64,000 bases of DNA from Streptomyces griseoaurantiacus (GCA_014656015.1 BNBP01000008.1:74791-138790); one strand, 5' to 3'. Shown: positions 27,774-38,102, counted from the stretch's first letter. Notes: generated from the sequence alone by a model not told the origin. Made by a program: numbers and translations.

Positions 27774-30700
27774 TCACCGGGCGTTGAAGTACTTGGCCTC
27801 CGGGTGGTGGATGACGATGGCGTCGGTGGACTGCTCGGGGTGGAGCTGGAACTCCTCGGACAGGTGGACGCCGATCCGCTCCGGCTGCAGCAGCTCGGCG
27901 ATCTTGGCGCGGTCCTCCAGGTCGGGGCAGGCACCGTAGCCGAGCGAGAACCGGGCGCCGCGGTACTTGAGGGCGAACATGTCCTCCATGGCCGCGGGGT
28001 CCTCGCCGGCGTAGCCGAGTTCACCGCGGACGCGGGCGTGCCAGTACTCGGCGAGGGCCTCGGCGAGCTGGACGGACAGTCCGTGCAGTTCGAGGTAGTC
28101 GCGGTAGGCGTTGGCCTCGAACAGCTTCGCCGTCTCCGCACCGATCCTGGAGCCGACGGTGACGACCTGGAAGCCGACGACGTCGACCTCCCCGGACTCC
28201 TCGGGCCGGAAGAAGTCGGCGAGGCACAGCCGGCGTCCGCGGCGCTGGCGCGGGAAGGTGAAGCGGGTGCGCTCGTTGCCGTCCTCGTCCAGGACGATGA
28301 GGTCGTCGTCCTTGGAGACGCACGGGAAGTAGCCGTAGACCACGGCGGCTTCGAGCAGGTTGTCGGTCTGGAGCCGGTCGAGGAGCCCGCGCAGCCGGGG
28401 CCTGCCCTCACGCTCCACGAGTTCCTCGTAGGTGGGTCCTTCGCCGGAGCGGGCCTGCTTCAGCCCCCACTGCCCCTTGAACAGGGCGCCCTCGTCGAGC
28501 CAGCCCGCGTACTCCTTGAGCTGGATGCCCTTGATGACGCGGGATCCGCGGAAGGGGGGTTCGGGCACCGGGTTGTCGGTGGCGACGTCGGAGCGGACGG
28601 CACCCTCCTCGGGGCGGTCCTCGATCTCGACGGTGGCCGCCCGCACCCGGCGCTGCCTCAGTTCGGGCAGCTTCGCCCCGGGCACGCCGCGCTTGACGCC
28701 GATGAGTGCGTCCATGAGGCGCAGCCCCTCGAAGGCGTCACGGGCGTAGCGGACCTCGCCCTCGTAGATCTCGTGCAGGTCCTGCTCGACGTAGGCCCGG
28801 GTCAGGGCGGCTCCGCCGAGGATGACCGGGAAGTCGGTGGCCATCCCGCGCTGGTTGAGCTCCTCCAGGTTCTCCTTCATGATCACCGTGGACTTGACGA
28901 GCAGTCCGGACATCCCGATGACGTCGGCCTTGTGCTCCTCGGCCGCCTCCAGGATCGCGGAGACGGGCTGCTTGATGCCGAGGTTGACGACGTTGTAGCC
29001 GTTGTTGGACAGGATGATGTCGACGAGGTTCTTGCCGATGTCGTGGACGTCGCCGCGGACGGTGGCGAGCACGATGGTGCCCTTGCCGGCCTCGTCGGAC
29101 TTCTCCATGTGCGGTTCGAGGTGGGCGACGGCGGTCTTCATGACCTCGGCGGACTGCAGCACGAACGGGAGCTGCATCTGCCCGGACCCGAAGAGTTCGC
29201 CGACGACCTTCATGCCGTCCAGCAGGGTCTCGTTGACGATCGCCAGGGCGGGCCGGCTCTCCAGGGCCTCGTCGAGGTCGGCCTCCAGGCCGTTCTTCTC
29301 GCCGTCGATGATGCGCCGCTTGAGGCGCTCGTCCAGCGGCAGGGCGGCCAGTTCCTCGGCCTTGCCGGCTTTCAGGGACTTGGCGGTGGCGCCCTCGAAG
29401 AGCTGCATCAGCTTCTGCAGCGGGTCGTAGCCCTCGCGGCGGCGGTCGTGGATGAGGTCGAGGGCGGTGGTGACCTGCTCCTCGTCGAAGCGGGCGATGG
29501 GGAGGATCTTGGAGGCGTGGACGATCGCCGAGTCCAGGCCGGCCCTGACGCACTCGTCGAGGAAGACGGAGTTGAGCAGGATGCGGGCGGCCGGGTTGAG
29601 GCCGAAGGAGATGTTGGACAGGCCGAGGGTGGTCTGCACCTTCGGGTGCCGCTCCTTGAGCCGGCGGATGCCCTCGATGGTGGCCAGGCCGTCTTTGCGG
29701 GACTCCTCCTGCCCGGTGCAGATGGTGAAGGTCAGACAGTCGACGAGGATGTCCTCCTCGTGGATGCCCCAGTTGCCGGTCAGATCCTCGATCAGGCGTT
29801 CGGCGATCTCGACCTTCTTCTCGGCGGTGCGGGCCTGGCCCTCCTCGTCGATGGTCAGGGCGATGAGTGCCGCCCCGTGCTCCTTGGCCAGGGCGGTGAC
29901 CTTGGCGAAGCGCGACTCGGGTCCGGCGCCGTCCTCGTAGTTGACGGAGTTGATGACCGCGCGGCCGCCGAGCATCTCGAGGCCGGCCCGCAGGACGTCG
30001 ACCTCGGTGGAGTCCAGCACGATCGGCAGGGTGGAGGCGGTGGCGAAGCGCCCGGCCAGCTCCCGCATGTCGGCGACGCCGTCGCGGCCCACGTAGTCGA
30101 CGCAGAGGTCGAGCATGTGGGCGCCTTCGCGGATCTGGTCCCGGGCCATCTCCACACAGTCGTCCCAGCGGCCCTCCAGCATGGCGTCGCGGAACTTCTT
30201 CGAACCATTGGCGTTGGTGCGCTCCCCGATGGCGAGGTAGGCGGTGTCCTGGCGGAAGGGCACGGTCTGGTACAGCGAGGCGGCGCCGGGCTCGGGCTGC
30301 GGGCTGCGCTCGGCCGGGGTGGTCTCCCGGACCCGCTCGACGACCTGGCGCAGGTGCTCGGGGGTGGTGCCGCAGCAGCCGCCGATCAGGGACAGGCCGT
30401 AGTCCTGGACGAAGGTCTCCTGCGCGTCGGCGAGCCCCTCGGCGTCCAGCGGGAAGTGCGCGCCGTCCTTGGTGAGCACCGGCAGACCCGCGTTCGGCAT
30501 GCACAGCAGCGGGATGCGGGAGTGCCGGGTGAGGTAGCGCAGGTGCTCGCTCATCTCGGCGGGGCCGGTGGAGCAGTTCAGGCCGATCATGTCGATGCCG
30601 AGCGGCTCCAGCGCGGTGAGCGCGGCGCCGATCTCGGAGCCGAGCAGCATGGTGCCGGTGGTCTCGAACGCCATGGAGACCAGCAGCGGGACCTCGGTGC

Positions 30701-31325
30701 CGGTGGCGGCCATGGCGCGGCGGGCGCCGAGGACGGAGGCCTTGGTCTGCAGCAGGTCCTGGGTGGTCTCGACGATGAGGGCGTCGGCGCCGCCCGCCAG
30801 CAGGCCCTCGGCGTTGGCCTGGTAGCCGTCGCGGATGGTGGTGTAGCCGACGTGGCCGAGGGTGGGCAGCTTGGTGCCGGGGCCGATGGAGCCGAGGACC
30901 CAGCGCTGGCGGCCGTCGCGGGCACCGTGCTCGTCGGCGACCTCGCGGGCGATGCGGGCGCCGGCCTCGGAGAGCTCGTGCACCCGGTCGGCGATCTCGT
31001 ACTCGGTGGCCGCGGTGTGGTTGGCGCCGAAGGTGTTGGTCTCGACGCAGTCGACGCCGACGGAGAAGTAGGCTTCGTGCACCGAACGGACGATGTCCGG
31101 ACGGGTGATGTTGAGGACCTCGTTGCAGCCCTCGAGGCCCTGGAAGTCCTCCAGCGTCGGGTCCTGGGCCTGGAGCATCGTGCCCATCGCTCCGTCGGCC
31201 ACCACGACCCGCGTGGCGAGGGCCTCGCGGAGGGCGTCGGTGCGGGCCCGGGCATCGGCGGCGGGCGTGCCCCCGGGGCGCTCGGAGGGGGCGGACGAGG
31301 CGGACGGGTTCGGCGACGAGGCCAT
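27774..31325 (-). CDS. metH: Cobalamin-dependent methionine synthase MetH
   Basis: The 1183-residue enzyme moves a methyl group from 5-methyltetrahydrofolate to homocysteine through cob(I)alamin. The order of domains is standard. A zinc-dependent homocysteine domain holds VVVADGAMGTMLQ, VETNTFGANHTA and the paired zinc Cys in IGGCCGTTPEHLRQ. A pterin-binding domain follows (AIGERTNANGSKKFRDAML, IVLDSTEVDVLRAGLEMLGG). A cobalamin cap and Rossmann domain comes next, with the cobalt-ligating DVHDIGKN motif. The C-terminal activation domain ends with AACPDLEDR-like and HHPEAKYFNAR elements. The ATG has AGGGAG upstream. The 290-base upstream gap shows no riboswitch fold I recognise. Confidence 0.96.
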   Translation of the reverse strand: MASSPNPSASSAPSERPGGTPAADARARTDALREALATRVVVADGAMGTMLQAQDPTLEDFQGLEGCNEVLNITRPDIVRSVHEAYFSVGVDCVETNTFGANHTAATEYEIADRVHELSEAGARIAREVADEHGARDGRQRWVLGSIGPGTKLPTLGHVGYTTIRDGYQANAEGLLAGGADALIVETTQDLLQTKASVLGARRAMAATGTEVPLLVSMAFETTGTMLLGSEIGAALTALEPLGIDMIGLNCSTGPAEMSEHLRYLTRHSRIPLLCMPNAGLPVLTKDGAHFPLDAEGLADAQETFVQDYGLSLIGGCCGTTPEHLRQVVERVRETTPAERSPQPEPGAASLYQTVPFRQDTAYLAIGERTNANGSKKFRDAMLEGRWDDCVEMARDQIREGAHMLDLCVDYVGRDGVADMRELAGRFATASTLPIVLDSTEVDVLRAGLEMLGGRAVINSVNYEDGAGPESRFAKVTALAKEHGAALIALTIDEEGQARTAEKKVEIAERLIEDLTGNWGIHEEDILVDCLTFTICTGQEESRKDGLATIEGIRRLKERHPKVQTTLGLSNISFGLNPAARILLNSVFLDECVRAGLDSAIVHASKILPIARFDEEQVTTALDLIHDRRREGYDPLQKLMQLFEGATAKSLKAGKAEELAALPLDERLKRRIIDGEKNGLEADLDEALESRPALAIVNETLLDGMKVVGELFGSGQMQLPFVLQSAEVMKTAVAHLEPHMEKSDEAGKGTIVLATVRGDVHDIGKNLVDIILSNNGYNVVNLGIKQPVSAILEAAEEHKADVIGMSGLLVKSTVIMKENLEELNQRGMATDFPVILGGAALTRAYVEQDLHEIYEGEVRYARDAFEGLRLMDALIGVKRGVPGAKLPELRQRRVRAATVEIEDRPEEGAVRSDVATDNPVPEPPFRGSRVIKGIQLKEYAGWLDEGALFKGQWGLKQARSGEGPTYEELVEREGRPRLRGLLDRLQTDNLLEAAVVYGYFPCVSKDDDLIVLDEDGNERTRFTFPRQRRGRRLCLADFFRPEESGEVDVVGFQVVTVGSRIGAETAKLFEANAYRDYLELHGLSVQLAEALAEYWHARVRGELGYAGEDPAAMEDMFALKYRGARFSLGYGACPDLEDRAKIAELLQPERIGVHLSEEFQLHPEQSTDAIVIHHPEAKYFNAR

Positions 31326-31535
31326 GGAAGATGCTCCCTGGAGTGCGACGGCTGTCGGCTTTGCGGCCTCCCTCGGAAGGCGCACCCGGTCAGGGTAGCC
31401 CTCGGCACGCCGTACGGTCAGAGGCGTCCACGGGGCGGACGGGTGTCCCCGCGGGGGCCGGCGCGTGGCATTCGGGCGGTTTCCGGCCGGAAATCGCCGT
31501 GCCCTCCCGTTGGCGGGAGGTCGGCGGGGACCGGT

Positions 31536-31555
31536 AGTGTTCGACAATGCCGAAC
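31536..31555. promoter_or_regulatory. Candidate GylR operator upstream of gylR
   Basis: AGTGTTCGACAATGCCGAAC contains the inverted repeat GTTCG-7-CGAAC. The same 20-base word occurs in reverse orientation before glpF with one mismatch. A -10-like TAGTGT (31535-31540) overlaps it, so bound regulator could block gylR transcription. Confidence 0.65.
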
Positions 31556-31615
31556 GCGGTACTGGAGCCTCGGCCGGCGGACCGGCGGTCGACAGGGACG
31601 GAGGGCAGGACGGCG

Positions 31616-32380
31616 ATGGCACGGAACATCCAGTCGCTCGAGCGGGCGGCCGCGATGCTGCGGCTGCTGGCGGGCGGCGAGCGACGGCTGGGCCTGTCGG
31701 ACATCGCCTCCTCGCTGGGCCTGGCCAAGGGCACGGCCCACGGCATACTGCGCACGCTCCAGCAGGAGGGCTTCGTCGAGCAGGACGACGCCTCGGGCCG
31801 CTATCAGCTCGGCGCCGAACTGCTGCGCCTGGGCACCACCTACCTCGACGTGCACGAACTGCGGGCGCGGGCGCTGGTGTGGACGGACGACCTGGCCCGC
31901 TCCAGCGGCGAGAGCGTCTACCTGGGCGTGCTGCACCAGCAGGGCGTGCTGATCGTGCACCACGTCTTCCGGCCCGACGACAGCCGGCAGGTGCTGGAGA
32001 TCGGGGCGATGCAGCCCCTGCACTCCACGGCCCTGGGCAAGGTGCTCTCCGCCTACGACCCGGTGGCCCACAGCGAGGCCCTGGAGGCCGACCGCAAGGC
32101 CTTCACCGACCGCACGATCAGCGATCCGGGCCGGTTCGAGGAGGTACTCGACCTCACACGGGCCCGGGGGTACGCCGCGGACGTCGAGGAGACCTGGGAG
32201 GGCGTCGCCTCGATCGCCGCGCCCATCCACGACCGGCGGCGGATGCCGGTCGGCGCGGTCGGGATCACGGGGGCCGTGGAGCGGCTCTGCCACGAGGGCG
32301 AGATCCGGGCCGAGCTGATCGCCGCGGTGCGCGACTGCGCCCGCGCGGTCTCGCGGGACCTCGGCGCCAGCCGCTTCTGA
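31616..32380 (+). CDS. gylR: IclR-family glycerol operon regulator GylR
   Basis: The 254-residue protein has an N-terminal winged HTH (SLERAAAMLRLLAGGERRLGLSDIASSLGLAKGTAHGILRTLQQEG). The IclR effector domain follows (residues about 75-250: SVYLGVLHQQGVLIVHHVF, QPLHSTALGKVLSAY, SIAAPIHDRRRMPVGAVGITG). In Streptomyces coelicolor GylR is the substrate-inducible repressor of the glycerol operon and of its own gene. Here it lies just upstream of glpF-glpK-glpD on the same strand, with matching palindromes at both promoters. The ATG start has GGAGGGCAGG upstream. Confidence 0.95.
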   Translation: MARNIQSLERAAAMLRLLAGGERRLGLSDIASSLGLAKGTAHGILRTLQQEGFVEQDDASGRYQLGAELLRLGTTYLDVHELRARALVWTDDLARSSGESVYLGVLHQQGVLIVHHVFRPDDSRQVLEIGAMQPLHSTALGKVLSAYDPVAHSEALEADRKAFTDRTISDPGRFEEVLDLTRARGYAADVEETWEGVASIAAPIHDRRRMPVGAVGITGAVERLCHEGEIRAELIAAVRDCARAVSRDLGASRF

Positions 32381-32566
32381 CGGCCCCCCTCCGCCCTCAC
32401 GGCGCCCACCTCCTCCTCCCCCCCCGCATCGCAACCCCTCGCGTCCCGGACCGGGGCCGTCAAAAGCGGCTCTTCGTCATGCCCGCGACAGCCCGGACGG
32501 TTCCCCGCGCCCGTGAACGGGCATGCCCTCTCGCGATCGATAAGCGGGCCCTCTCAATAACGATCG

Positions 32567-32592
32567 GGTTAGCGATAACCGAACTCTTGACT
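32567..32592 (+). promoter_or_regulatory. Candidate promoter and small palindrome upstream of glpF
   Basis: GGTTAGCGATAACC (32567-32580) is an inverted repeat with 5-bp arms. TTGACT (32587-32592) is a good -35 box, and 17 bases on GAGACT could serve as the -10. Transcription would start just before the GylR-like palindrome, giving a long leader before glpF. Confidence 0.45.
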
Positions 32593-32625
32593 AGCCCGCA
32601 CCCCGCGACGAGACTCGCGTCCATC

Positions 32626-32678
32626 GGTCGGCATTGTCGAACACTTACCGGCAATACGCGTTACAGTGTGACAATGCC
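32626..32678. promoter_or_regulatory. Candidate double GylR operator upstream of glpF
   Basis: The word at 32626-32645 matches the reverse complement of 31536-31555 in 19 of 20 bases. A second, shorter copy (AGTGTGACAATGCC, 32665-32678) lies in the other orientation. Together GGCATTGTC..ACACT and AGTGTGACAATGCC form a large imperfect inverted repeat, suited to two bound dimers. Confidence 0.7.
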
Positions 32679-32771
32679 ATGGGCCGGCAAACGCCCTCAC
32701 CCCTGAGGGCGCGGACCACCGGAGGGACCCGGGGTTCGCCTTCCCCTGGACGAAGGACAAAGGAGTCGCGG

Positions 32772-33566
32772 GTGTCCAGCTCCGACATCTTCATCGGCGA
32801 GACCATCGGTACCGCCATACTCATCCTGCTCGGCGCGGGCGTCTGCGCCGCCGTCACACTCAAGGCCTCCAAGGCCCGCAACGCCGGCTGGCTCGCCATC
32901 TCCTTCGGGTGGGGCTTCGCCGTGCTGACGGCCGTCTACATCTCCGGACCGCTCTCCGGTGCCCACCTGAACCCGGCCGTCACCCTCGCCATCGCGATCA
33001 AGGACAACGACTTCGGCGACCTCCCCGTCTACTGGGGCGGGCAGCTTCTCGGCGCCATGATCGGCGCCGCCCTCACCTGGATCGCGTACTACGGCCAGTT
33101 CCACGCGCACCTCACCGACCGCGAGATCGTCGGCGGCCCCGGGGCACAGGACACCCGGGCCAAGGCGGTCGAGGCGCAGGAGAACCAGGCCGGTCCGGTG
33201 CTCGGCGTCTTCTCCACCGGCCCCGAGGTCCGCAACCCGCTGATGAACGTCGCCACCGAGGTCATCGGCACCTTCGTGCTCTGCCTCGCCGTCCTCACCC
33301 AGGGACTGAACGCCGACGGCAAGGGGCTCGGCACCCTGGGCGCGCTGATCACCGCCCTGGTGGTCGTCTCCATCGGCCTGTCTCTCGGCGGCCCCACGGG
33401 GTACGCCATCAACCCGGCCCGTGACCTCGGTCCCCGCATCGTGCACGCCCTGCTCCCCCTCCCCAACAAGGGCGGCTCGGACTGGGGCTACGCCTGGGTC
33501 CCGGTGGTGGGTCCGCTGATCGGCGGTGCGATCGCTGCGGGCGTCTACAACGTCGCCTTTGCTTAG
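32772..33566 (+). CDS. glpF: Glycerol uptake facilitator (aquaglyceroporin)
   Basis: The 264-residue channel lets glycerol diffuse into the cell. It has six membrane spans and the two pore NPA boxes, [10 protein letters not shown] and [13 protein letters not shown]. The Asp after the second NPAR marks a glycerol channel, as opposed to a strict water channel. The GTG start is supported by AAAGGAG 6 bases upstream. glpK begins 56 bases after its stop, and glpD follows 8 bases after that. Together with gylR this is the Streptomyces gyl operon (called gylCAB in the older literature). Confidence 0.96.
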   Translation: MSSSDIFIGETIGTAILILLGAGVCAAVTLKASKARNAGWLAISFGWGFAVLTAVYISGPLSGAHLNPAVTLAIAIKDNDFGDLPVYWGGQLLGAMIGAALTWIAYYGQFHAHLTDREIVGGPGAQDTRAKAVEAQENQAGPVLGVFSTGPEVRNPLMNVATEVIGTFVLCLAVLTQGLNADGKGLGTLGALITALVVVSIGLSLGGPTGYAINPARDLGPRIVHALLPLPNKGGSDWGYAWVPVVGPLIGGAIAAGVYNVAFA

Positions 33567-33622
33567 AGGAAACCCGGAAAAGCGCATCTCACGGAATCGC
33601 ACGAAACTCCCAGGAGCACACA

Positions 33623-35161
33623 GTGACCGACGCACACACTGCCGGGCCGTTCATCGCCGCCATCGACCAGGGCACGACATCCTCGCGCTGCATCGTCTTC
33701 GACCGGGACGGCCGCATCGTCTCCGTCGACCAGAAGGAGCACGAGCAGATCTTCCCCAAGCCGGGCTGGGTCGAGCACGACGCCACGGAGATCTGGACCA
33801 ACGTCCAGGAGGTCGTCGCCGGCGCCGTCCAGAAGGCGGGCATCACGCGGGACGACATCAAGGCCATCGGCATCACCAACCAGCGCGAGACCACCGTGCT
33901 GTGGGACAAGAACACCGGTGAGCCGGTCCACAACGCGATCGTCTGGCAGGACACCCGCACCGACGCCCTGTGCCGGGAACTCGGCCGCAACGTCGGCCAG
34001 GACCGCTTCCGCCGCGAGACCGGTCTGCCCCTCGCCTCCTACTTCGCCGGACCCAAGGCCCGCTGGCTGCTCGACCACGTCGACGGGCTCAAGGAGCGCG
34101 CCGAACGCGGGGACATCCTCTTCGGTACGATGGACTCCTGGGTCATCTGGAACCTGACCGGCGGTGCGGACGGCGGCCGGCACGTCACGGACGTCACGAA
34201 CGCCTCCCGCACCCTGCTGATGAACCTCCACACCATGGCGTGGGACGAGAAGATCGCCGAGTCCATCGGCGTTCCGACGGCGATGTTGCCCGAGATCCGC
34301 TCCTCGGCCGAGGTCTACGGCGAGATCAAGGGCGGCACCCTCGGTGACCTGCTGGGCGGCATTCCCGTCGCCTCCGCGCTGGGCGACCAGCAGGCGGCCC
34401 TGTTCGGACAGACCTGCTTCGCCGAGGGCGAGACGAAGTCCACCTACGGAACCGGCACCTTCATGGTGATGAACACCGGCGACAAGCTGATCAACTCCTA
34501 CAGCGGACTTCTGACCACCGTCGGTTACAAGATCGGTGATCAGAAGACGGTGTACGCCCTGGAGGGCTCGATCGCCGTCACCGGCTCCCTGGTGCAGTGG
34601 ATGCGCGACCAGATGGGCCTGATCTCCACCGCCGCCGAGATCGAGACCCTCGCGCTGACCGTCGAGGACAACGGCGGCGCCTACTTCGTGCCGGCCTTCT
34701 CGGGCCTGTTCGCCCCGTACTGGCGCTCCGACGCCCGCGGTGTGATCGCCGGCCTGACCCGGTACGTCACCAAGGCGCACCTCGCGCGCGCCGTCCTGGA
34801 GGCCACCGCCTGGCAGACGCGGGAGATCGCCGACGCCATGACCAAGGACTCGGGCGTGGAGCTCACCGCGCTCAAGGTCGACGGCGGCATGACCTCCAAC
34901 AACCTGCTGATGCAGACCCTCGCCGACGTGCTGGACGCGCCCGTGGTGCGCCCGATGGTCGCCGAGACCACCTGCCTCGGTGCCGCCTACGCCGCCGGCC
35001 TGGCCGTCGGCTTCTGGAACAGCATCGACGACCTGCGCGCCAACTGGCGCCGGGCCGCCGAGTGGACCCCCCACATGGACGCGGACACCCGCGACCGTGA
35101 GTACAAGAACTGGCTCAAGGCCGTCGAGCGGACCATGGGCTGGCTCGAGGACGAGGAGTAA
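33623..35161 (+). CDS. glpK: Glycerol kinase
   Basis: Glycerol kinase phosphorylates glycerol with ATP to sn-glycerol 3-phosphate, trapping it in the cell. The 512-residue protein has the FGGY-family phosphate loop [18 protein letters not shown], the substrate motif WQDTRTD and [17 protein letters not shown]. The C-terminal [22 protein letters not shown] matches the second family signature. The GTG start has CAGGAG upstream. glpD follows 8 bases downstream, so the genes are cotranscribed. Confidence 0.97.
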   Translation: MTDAHTAGPFIAAIDQGTTSSRCIVFDRDGRIVSVDQKEHEQIFPKPGWVEHDATEIWTNVQEVVAGAVQKAGITRDDIKAIGITNQRETTVLWDKNTGEPVHNAIVWQDTRTDALCRELGRNVGQDRFRRETGLPLASYFAGPKARWLLDHVDGLKERAERGDILFGTMDSWVIWNLTGGADGGRHVTDVTNASRTLLMNLHTMAWDEKIAESIGVPTAMLPEIRSSAEVYGEIKGGTLGDLLGGIPVASALGDQQAALFGQTCFAEGETKSTYGTGTFMVMNTGDKLINSYSGLLTTVGYKIGDQKTVYALEGSIAVTGSLVQWMRDQMGLISTAAEIETLALTVEDNGGAYFVPAFSGLFAPYWRSDARGVIAGLTRYVTKAHLARAVLEATAWQTREIADAMTKDSGVELTALKVDGGMTSNNLLMQTLADVLDAPVVRPMVAETTCLGAAYAAGLAVGFWNSIDDLRANWRRAAEWTPHMDADTRDREYKNWLKAVERTMGWLEDEE

Positions 35162-35169
35162 GTAGAGCC

Positions 35170-36786
35170 ATGACCAGTCAGTCCACCCTGCAGTCCGTGC
35201 CCGCCCTCGGAACGCACCCGGCCACCGGCACGGGTCCGAGCCGGGCGGAGACCCGGGAGCAGCTCTCCAAGGCGACGTACGACCTCCTCGTGATCGGCGG
35301 CGGCATCCTGGGCATCTCCACCGCCTGGCACGCCGCGCAGTCCGGGCTCAGGGTGGCACTGGTCGACGCCGGCGACTTCGCCGGCGCCACCTCCTCCGCC
35401 TCCTCCAAGCTGCTCCACGGCGGTCTGCGCTATCTGCAGACCGGCGCCGTGAAGCTGGTCGCGGAGAACCACTTCGAGCGCCGCGCCGTCTCCCGCCAGG
35501 TGGCCCCCCACCTGGCGAACCCGCTCACGTTCTACCTGCCCGTGTACAAGGGCGGGCCGCACGGCGCGGCGAAGCTCGGGGCGGGCGTCTTCGCCTACTC
35601 CGCGCTCTCCGCCTTCGGCGACGGCGTGGGCCACCTGCTCAGCCCGGCCAAGGCCGCGCAGGACGTGCCCGAGCTGCGCACGGAGAACCTCAAGGCCGTC
35701 GCCGTCTACGGGGACGACCAGATGAACGACGCGCGCATGGCGCTGATGACGGTCCGTGCCGCCGTCGACTCCGGCGCCGTCGTGCTCAACCACGCCGAGG
35801 TGACCGGTCTGCGCTTCACCCGGGGCCGGGTCACCGGCGCCGAGCTGAAGGACCGGCTCTCCGGCGAGGAGTTCGGGGTCGACGCGCGCCTGGTGCTCAA
35901 CGCCACCGGGCCCTGGGTCGACCACCTGCGCCGGATGGAGGACGCGGGGGCCGCGCCGTCCATCCGCCTGTCCAAGGGCGCGCACCTGGTGCTCAAGCGC
36001 ACCTCCCCGTGGAAGGCGGCGCTCGCCACCCCCATCGACAAGTACCGCATCACCTTCGCCCTCCCCTGGGAGGACATGCTGCTGCTCGGCACGACCGACG
36101 AGGTGTACGAGGGCGACCCGGGCGAGGTCGCCGTCGACGAGAAGGACATCGCCCAGATCCTGGACGAGGCCGCGTTCTCCGTCCGCGACCAGCAGCTCGA
36201 CCGGGACCTCATCACCTACTCCTTCGCCGGACTGCGGGTGCTGCCGGGCGGGCCCGGCGACACCGCCAAGGCCCGGCGGGAGACGGTGGTCACCGAGGGC
36301 AGGGGCGGCATGCTGTCCGTGGCGGGCGGCAAGTGGACCACGTTCCGGCACATCGGACGCACGGTGATGAAGAAGCTGGAGGCGCTGCCCGGCCATCCGC
36401 TGGGCGAGGACTTCGAGCCGATCGCCTCGCTGCCGAGGAAGCTCCCGCTGCCCGGCATAGCCAACCCGCGCGCGGTCGCCCACCGGCTGCTCGTGGACCG
36501 GCCGGAGCCCGCCTCCCGGATGGCTCCCGAGACCGCCCGGCACCTGGCCACCCACTACGGCTCGCTGGCCTTCGACATCGCGCGGCTGGCCAACGAGGAC
36601 CCGGCGCTGTCCGAGCGGATCCACCCGGACGCGCCCGAGATCTGGGCACAGGTCGTGTGGGCCCGGGACCACGAGTGGGCCGAGACCGAGGACGACGTGC
36701 TGCGCCGCCGGACCACCCTGACGATCCGGGGCCTGGCCACGGACGACGTCCGGGCCCGGGTACGGGAGCTGCTCGACCGGAAGTGA
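35170..36786 (+). CDS. glpD: Aerobic glycerol-3-phosphate dehydrogenase
   Basis: GlpD oxidises glycerol 3-phosphate to dihydroxyacetone phosphate at the membrane, passing electrons through FAD to the quinone pool. The 538-residue protein has the FAD-binding fold DLLVIGGGILGISTAWHAA and the family segment SSKLLHGGLRYLQTG. It also shows the substrate-site region ALPWEDMLLLGTTDEVYEGDP and the C-terminal GGKWTTFRHIG motif. The ATG overlaps a purine-rich AGTAGAGCC region after the glpK stop. It ends the glycerol operon before a hairpin. Confidence 0.96.
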   Translation: MTSQSTLQSVPALGTHPATGTGPSRAETREQLSKATYDLLVIGGGILGISTAWHAAQSGLRVALVDAGDFAGATSSASSKLLHGGLRYLQTGAVKLVAENHFERRAVSRQVAPHLANPLTFYLPVYKGGPHGAAKLGAGVFAYSALSAFGDGVGHLLSPAKAAQDVPELRTENLKAVAVYGDDQMNDARMALMTVRAAVDSGAVVLNHAEVTGLRFTRGRVTGAELKDRLSGEEFGVDARLVLNATGPWVDHLRRMEDAGAAPSIRLSKGAHLVLKRTSPWKAALATPIDKYRITFALPWEDMLLLGTTDEVYEGDPGEVAVDEKDIAQILDEAAFSVRDQQLDRDLITYSFAGLRVLPGGPGDTAKARRETVVTEGRGGMLSVAGGKWTTFRHIGRTVMKKLEALPGHPLGEDFEPIASLPRKLPLPGIANPRAVAHRLLVDRPEPASRMAPETARHLATHYGSLAFDIARLANEDPALSERIHPDAPEIWAQVVWARDHEWAETEDDVLRRRTTLTIRGLATDDVRARVRELLDRK

Positions 36787-36814
36787 GCGGCGTCCCGGCC
36801 CTCGGGCGGACGGT

Positions 36815-36847
36815 GAGGGGGCGGCTCCCGGACGGGGCCGCCCCCTC
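36815..36847 (+). terminator. Terminator of the glycerol operon
   Basis: Perfect 11-bp arms (36815-36825 and 36837-36847) lie 29 bases past the glpD stop. Confidence 0.75.
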
Positions 36848-37024
36848 CGGCGCGGCGGCCCGGGCCGGGGGTACAGCCGGGGGGTACAGGTCGACGATCA
36901 AGGTGTTCGAGCCGGTCGAACGGGGCAGTCATCCGTTCACTCAGCGGTGCACGGGGCTGCGGTGACGGCCTGTCGGGGCCGTAAGGTTGGGGCGTACAAC
37001 AGGCACGTCGGAAGGAGGCGCTGG

Positions 37025-37984
37025 GTGATCGAGCTCGAGGGGGTTCCCGAGCTGATCGACCCGGTCATGGTGGCCGCGTTCGAGGGCTGGAACGATGCCG
37101 GCGACGCCGCCTCCACCGCGGTCGCGCATCTGGACCGGGAATGGAAGGGCGAGGTGTTCGCGGCGCTGGACGCCGAGGACTACTACGACTTCCAGGTCAA
37201 CCGCCCCACGGTGTTCATGGAGGCCGGGGTCCGCAAGGTCACCTGGCCCACGACCCGGCTCTCGGTGGTCCGTGTCGGCGGGGACAGACCGCGCGACCTG
37301 GTACTGGTCCGGGGGATCGAGCCGTCGATGCGGTGGCGCTCGTTCTGCAACGAGCTGCTCGCCTTCGCGCACGAGCTGGGCGTGGAGATGGTCGTCATCC
37401 TGGGCGCGCTGCTCGGGGACACCCCGCACACGCGTCCGGTTCCGGTCAGCGGGGTGACGTCCGACGCGGAACTCGCCCAGCGGATGGACCTGGAGGAGAC
37501 CAAGTACGAGGGTCCGACGGGCATCGTCGGCATCCTCCAGGAGGCGTGCACGCACGCGGGGGTGCCGGCCGTGTCGCTGTGGGCGGCGGTGCCGCACTAC
37601 GTCTCGCAGCCGCCCAACCCGAAGGCGGCGCTGGCCCTGCTCAACCGGCTGGAGGACCTGATCGACCTCCGCATCCCGCAGGGCGAGCTGCCCGAGGACG
37701 CGCGGGCGTGGCAGACAGGTGTGGACCAGCTCGCGGCCGAGGACAGCGAGGTCGCGGAGTACGTGCAGACGCTGGAGGAGGCGCGGGACACGGCGGAGCT
37801 GCCGGAGGCCTCCGGGGAGGCGATCGCCCGGGAGTTCGAGCGGTACCTGCGCCGCCGGGACGGGGGCGCGCCGGGCGGTCCGTCCGCCGGTCCCTTCGGC
37901 AGTGGCCCGCCCGGCGGCGGCCGGGGCCGCGCACCCAGGCCGCCGCGGTCGGACGAGGCGGACGAGGAGCCGCCGGAGGAGTGA
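37025..37984 (+). CDS. PAC2-family protein
   Basis: The 319-residue protein belongs to the PAC2 family, related to the archaeal and eukaryotic proteasome assembly chaperones. It shows VMVAAFEGWNDAGDAASTAVAHL at the N-terminus, a TLGV-like VILGALLGDTPHTRP segment and GIVGILQEACTHAGVPAVSLWAAVPHYV. A long Gly/Pro/Arg-rich tail follows residue 285. The GTG start is supported by AAGGAGG 5 bases upstream. The actinobacterial members have no proven role in proteasome assembly, so a link to the prc genes 24 kb away is only a suggestion. It converges with mshC. Confidence 0.88.
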   Translation: MIELEGVPELIDPVMVAAFEGWNDAGDAASTAVAHLDREWKGEVFAALDAEDYYDFQVNRPTVFMEAGVRKVTWPTTRLSVVRVGGDRPRDLVLVRGIEPSMRWRSFCNELLAFAHELGVEMVVILGALLGDTPHTRPVPVSGVTSDAELAQRMDLEETKYEGPTGIVGILQEACTHAGVPAVSLWAAVPHYVSQPPNPKAALALLNRLEDLIDLRIPQGELPEDARAWQTGVDQLAAEDSEVAEYVQTLEEARDTAELPEASGEAIAREFERYLRRRDGGAPGGPSAGPFGSGPPGGGRGRAPRPPRSDEADEEPPEE

Positions 37985-38102
37985 GGAGGCGGGGCCGGGT
38001 TCTCCCGTCCCCGCCGTCCCTTCCCCCGGGTTCTGCCTGGTCTTCAGGGGCTCCCGGATCTCCCGGGTTCAGCTGCTCACAGCTCCTCCCGGGTCCTGGT
38101 GC

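Noticed and set aside
31326..31615. Riboswitch (cobalamin, SAM or SAH type) upstream of metH
   Set aside because: I looked for the conserved cores of these RNAs on the minus strand and saw no convincing match. A covariance-model search would settle it.
27636..31952. Open frame of 1438 codons on the plus strand across metH
   Set aside because: MetH on the minus strand explains the region. The plus frame is a Gly/Val/Leu/Asp-rich mirror and crosses the real gylR start.
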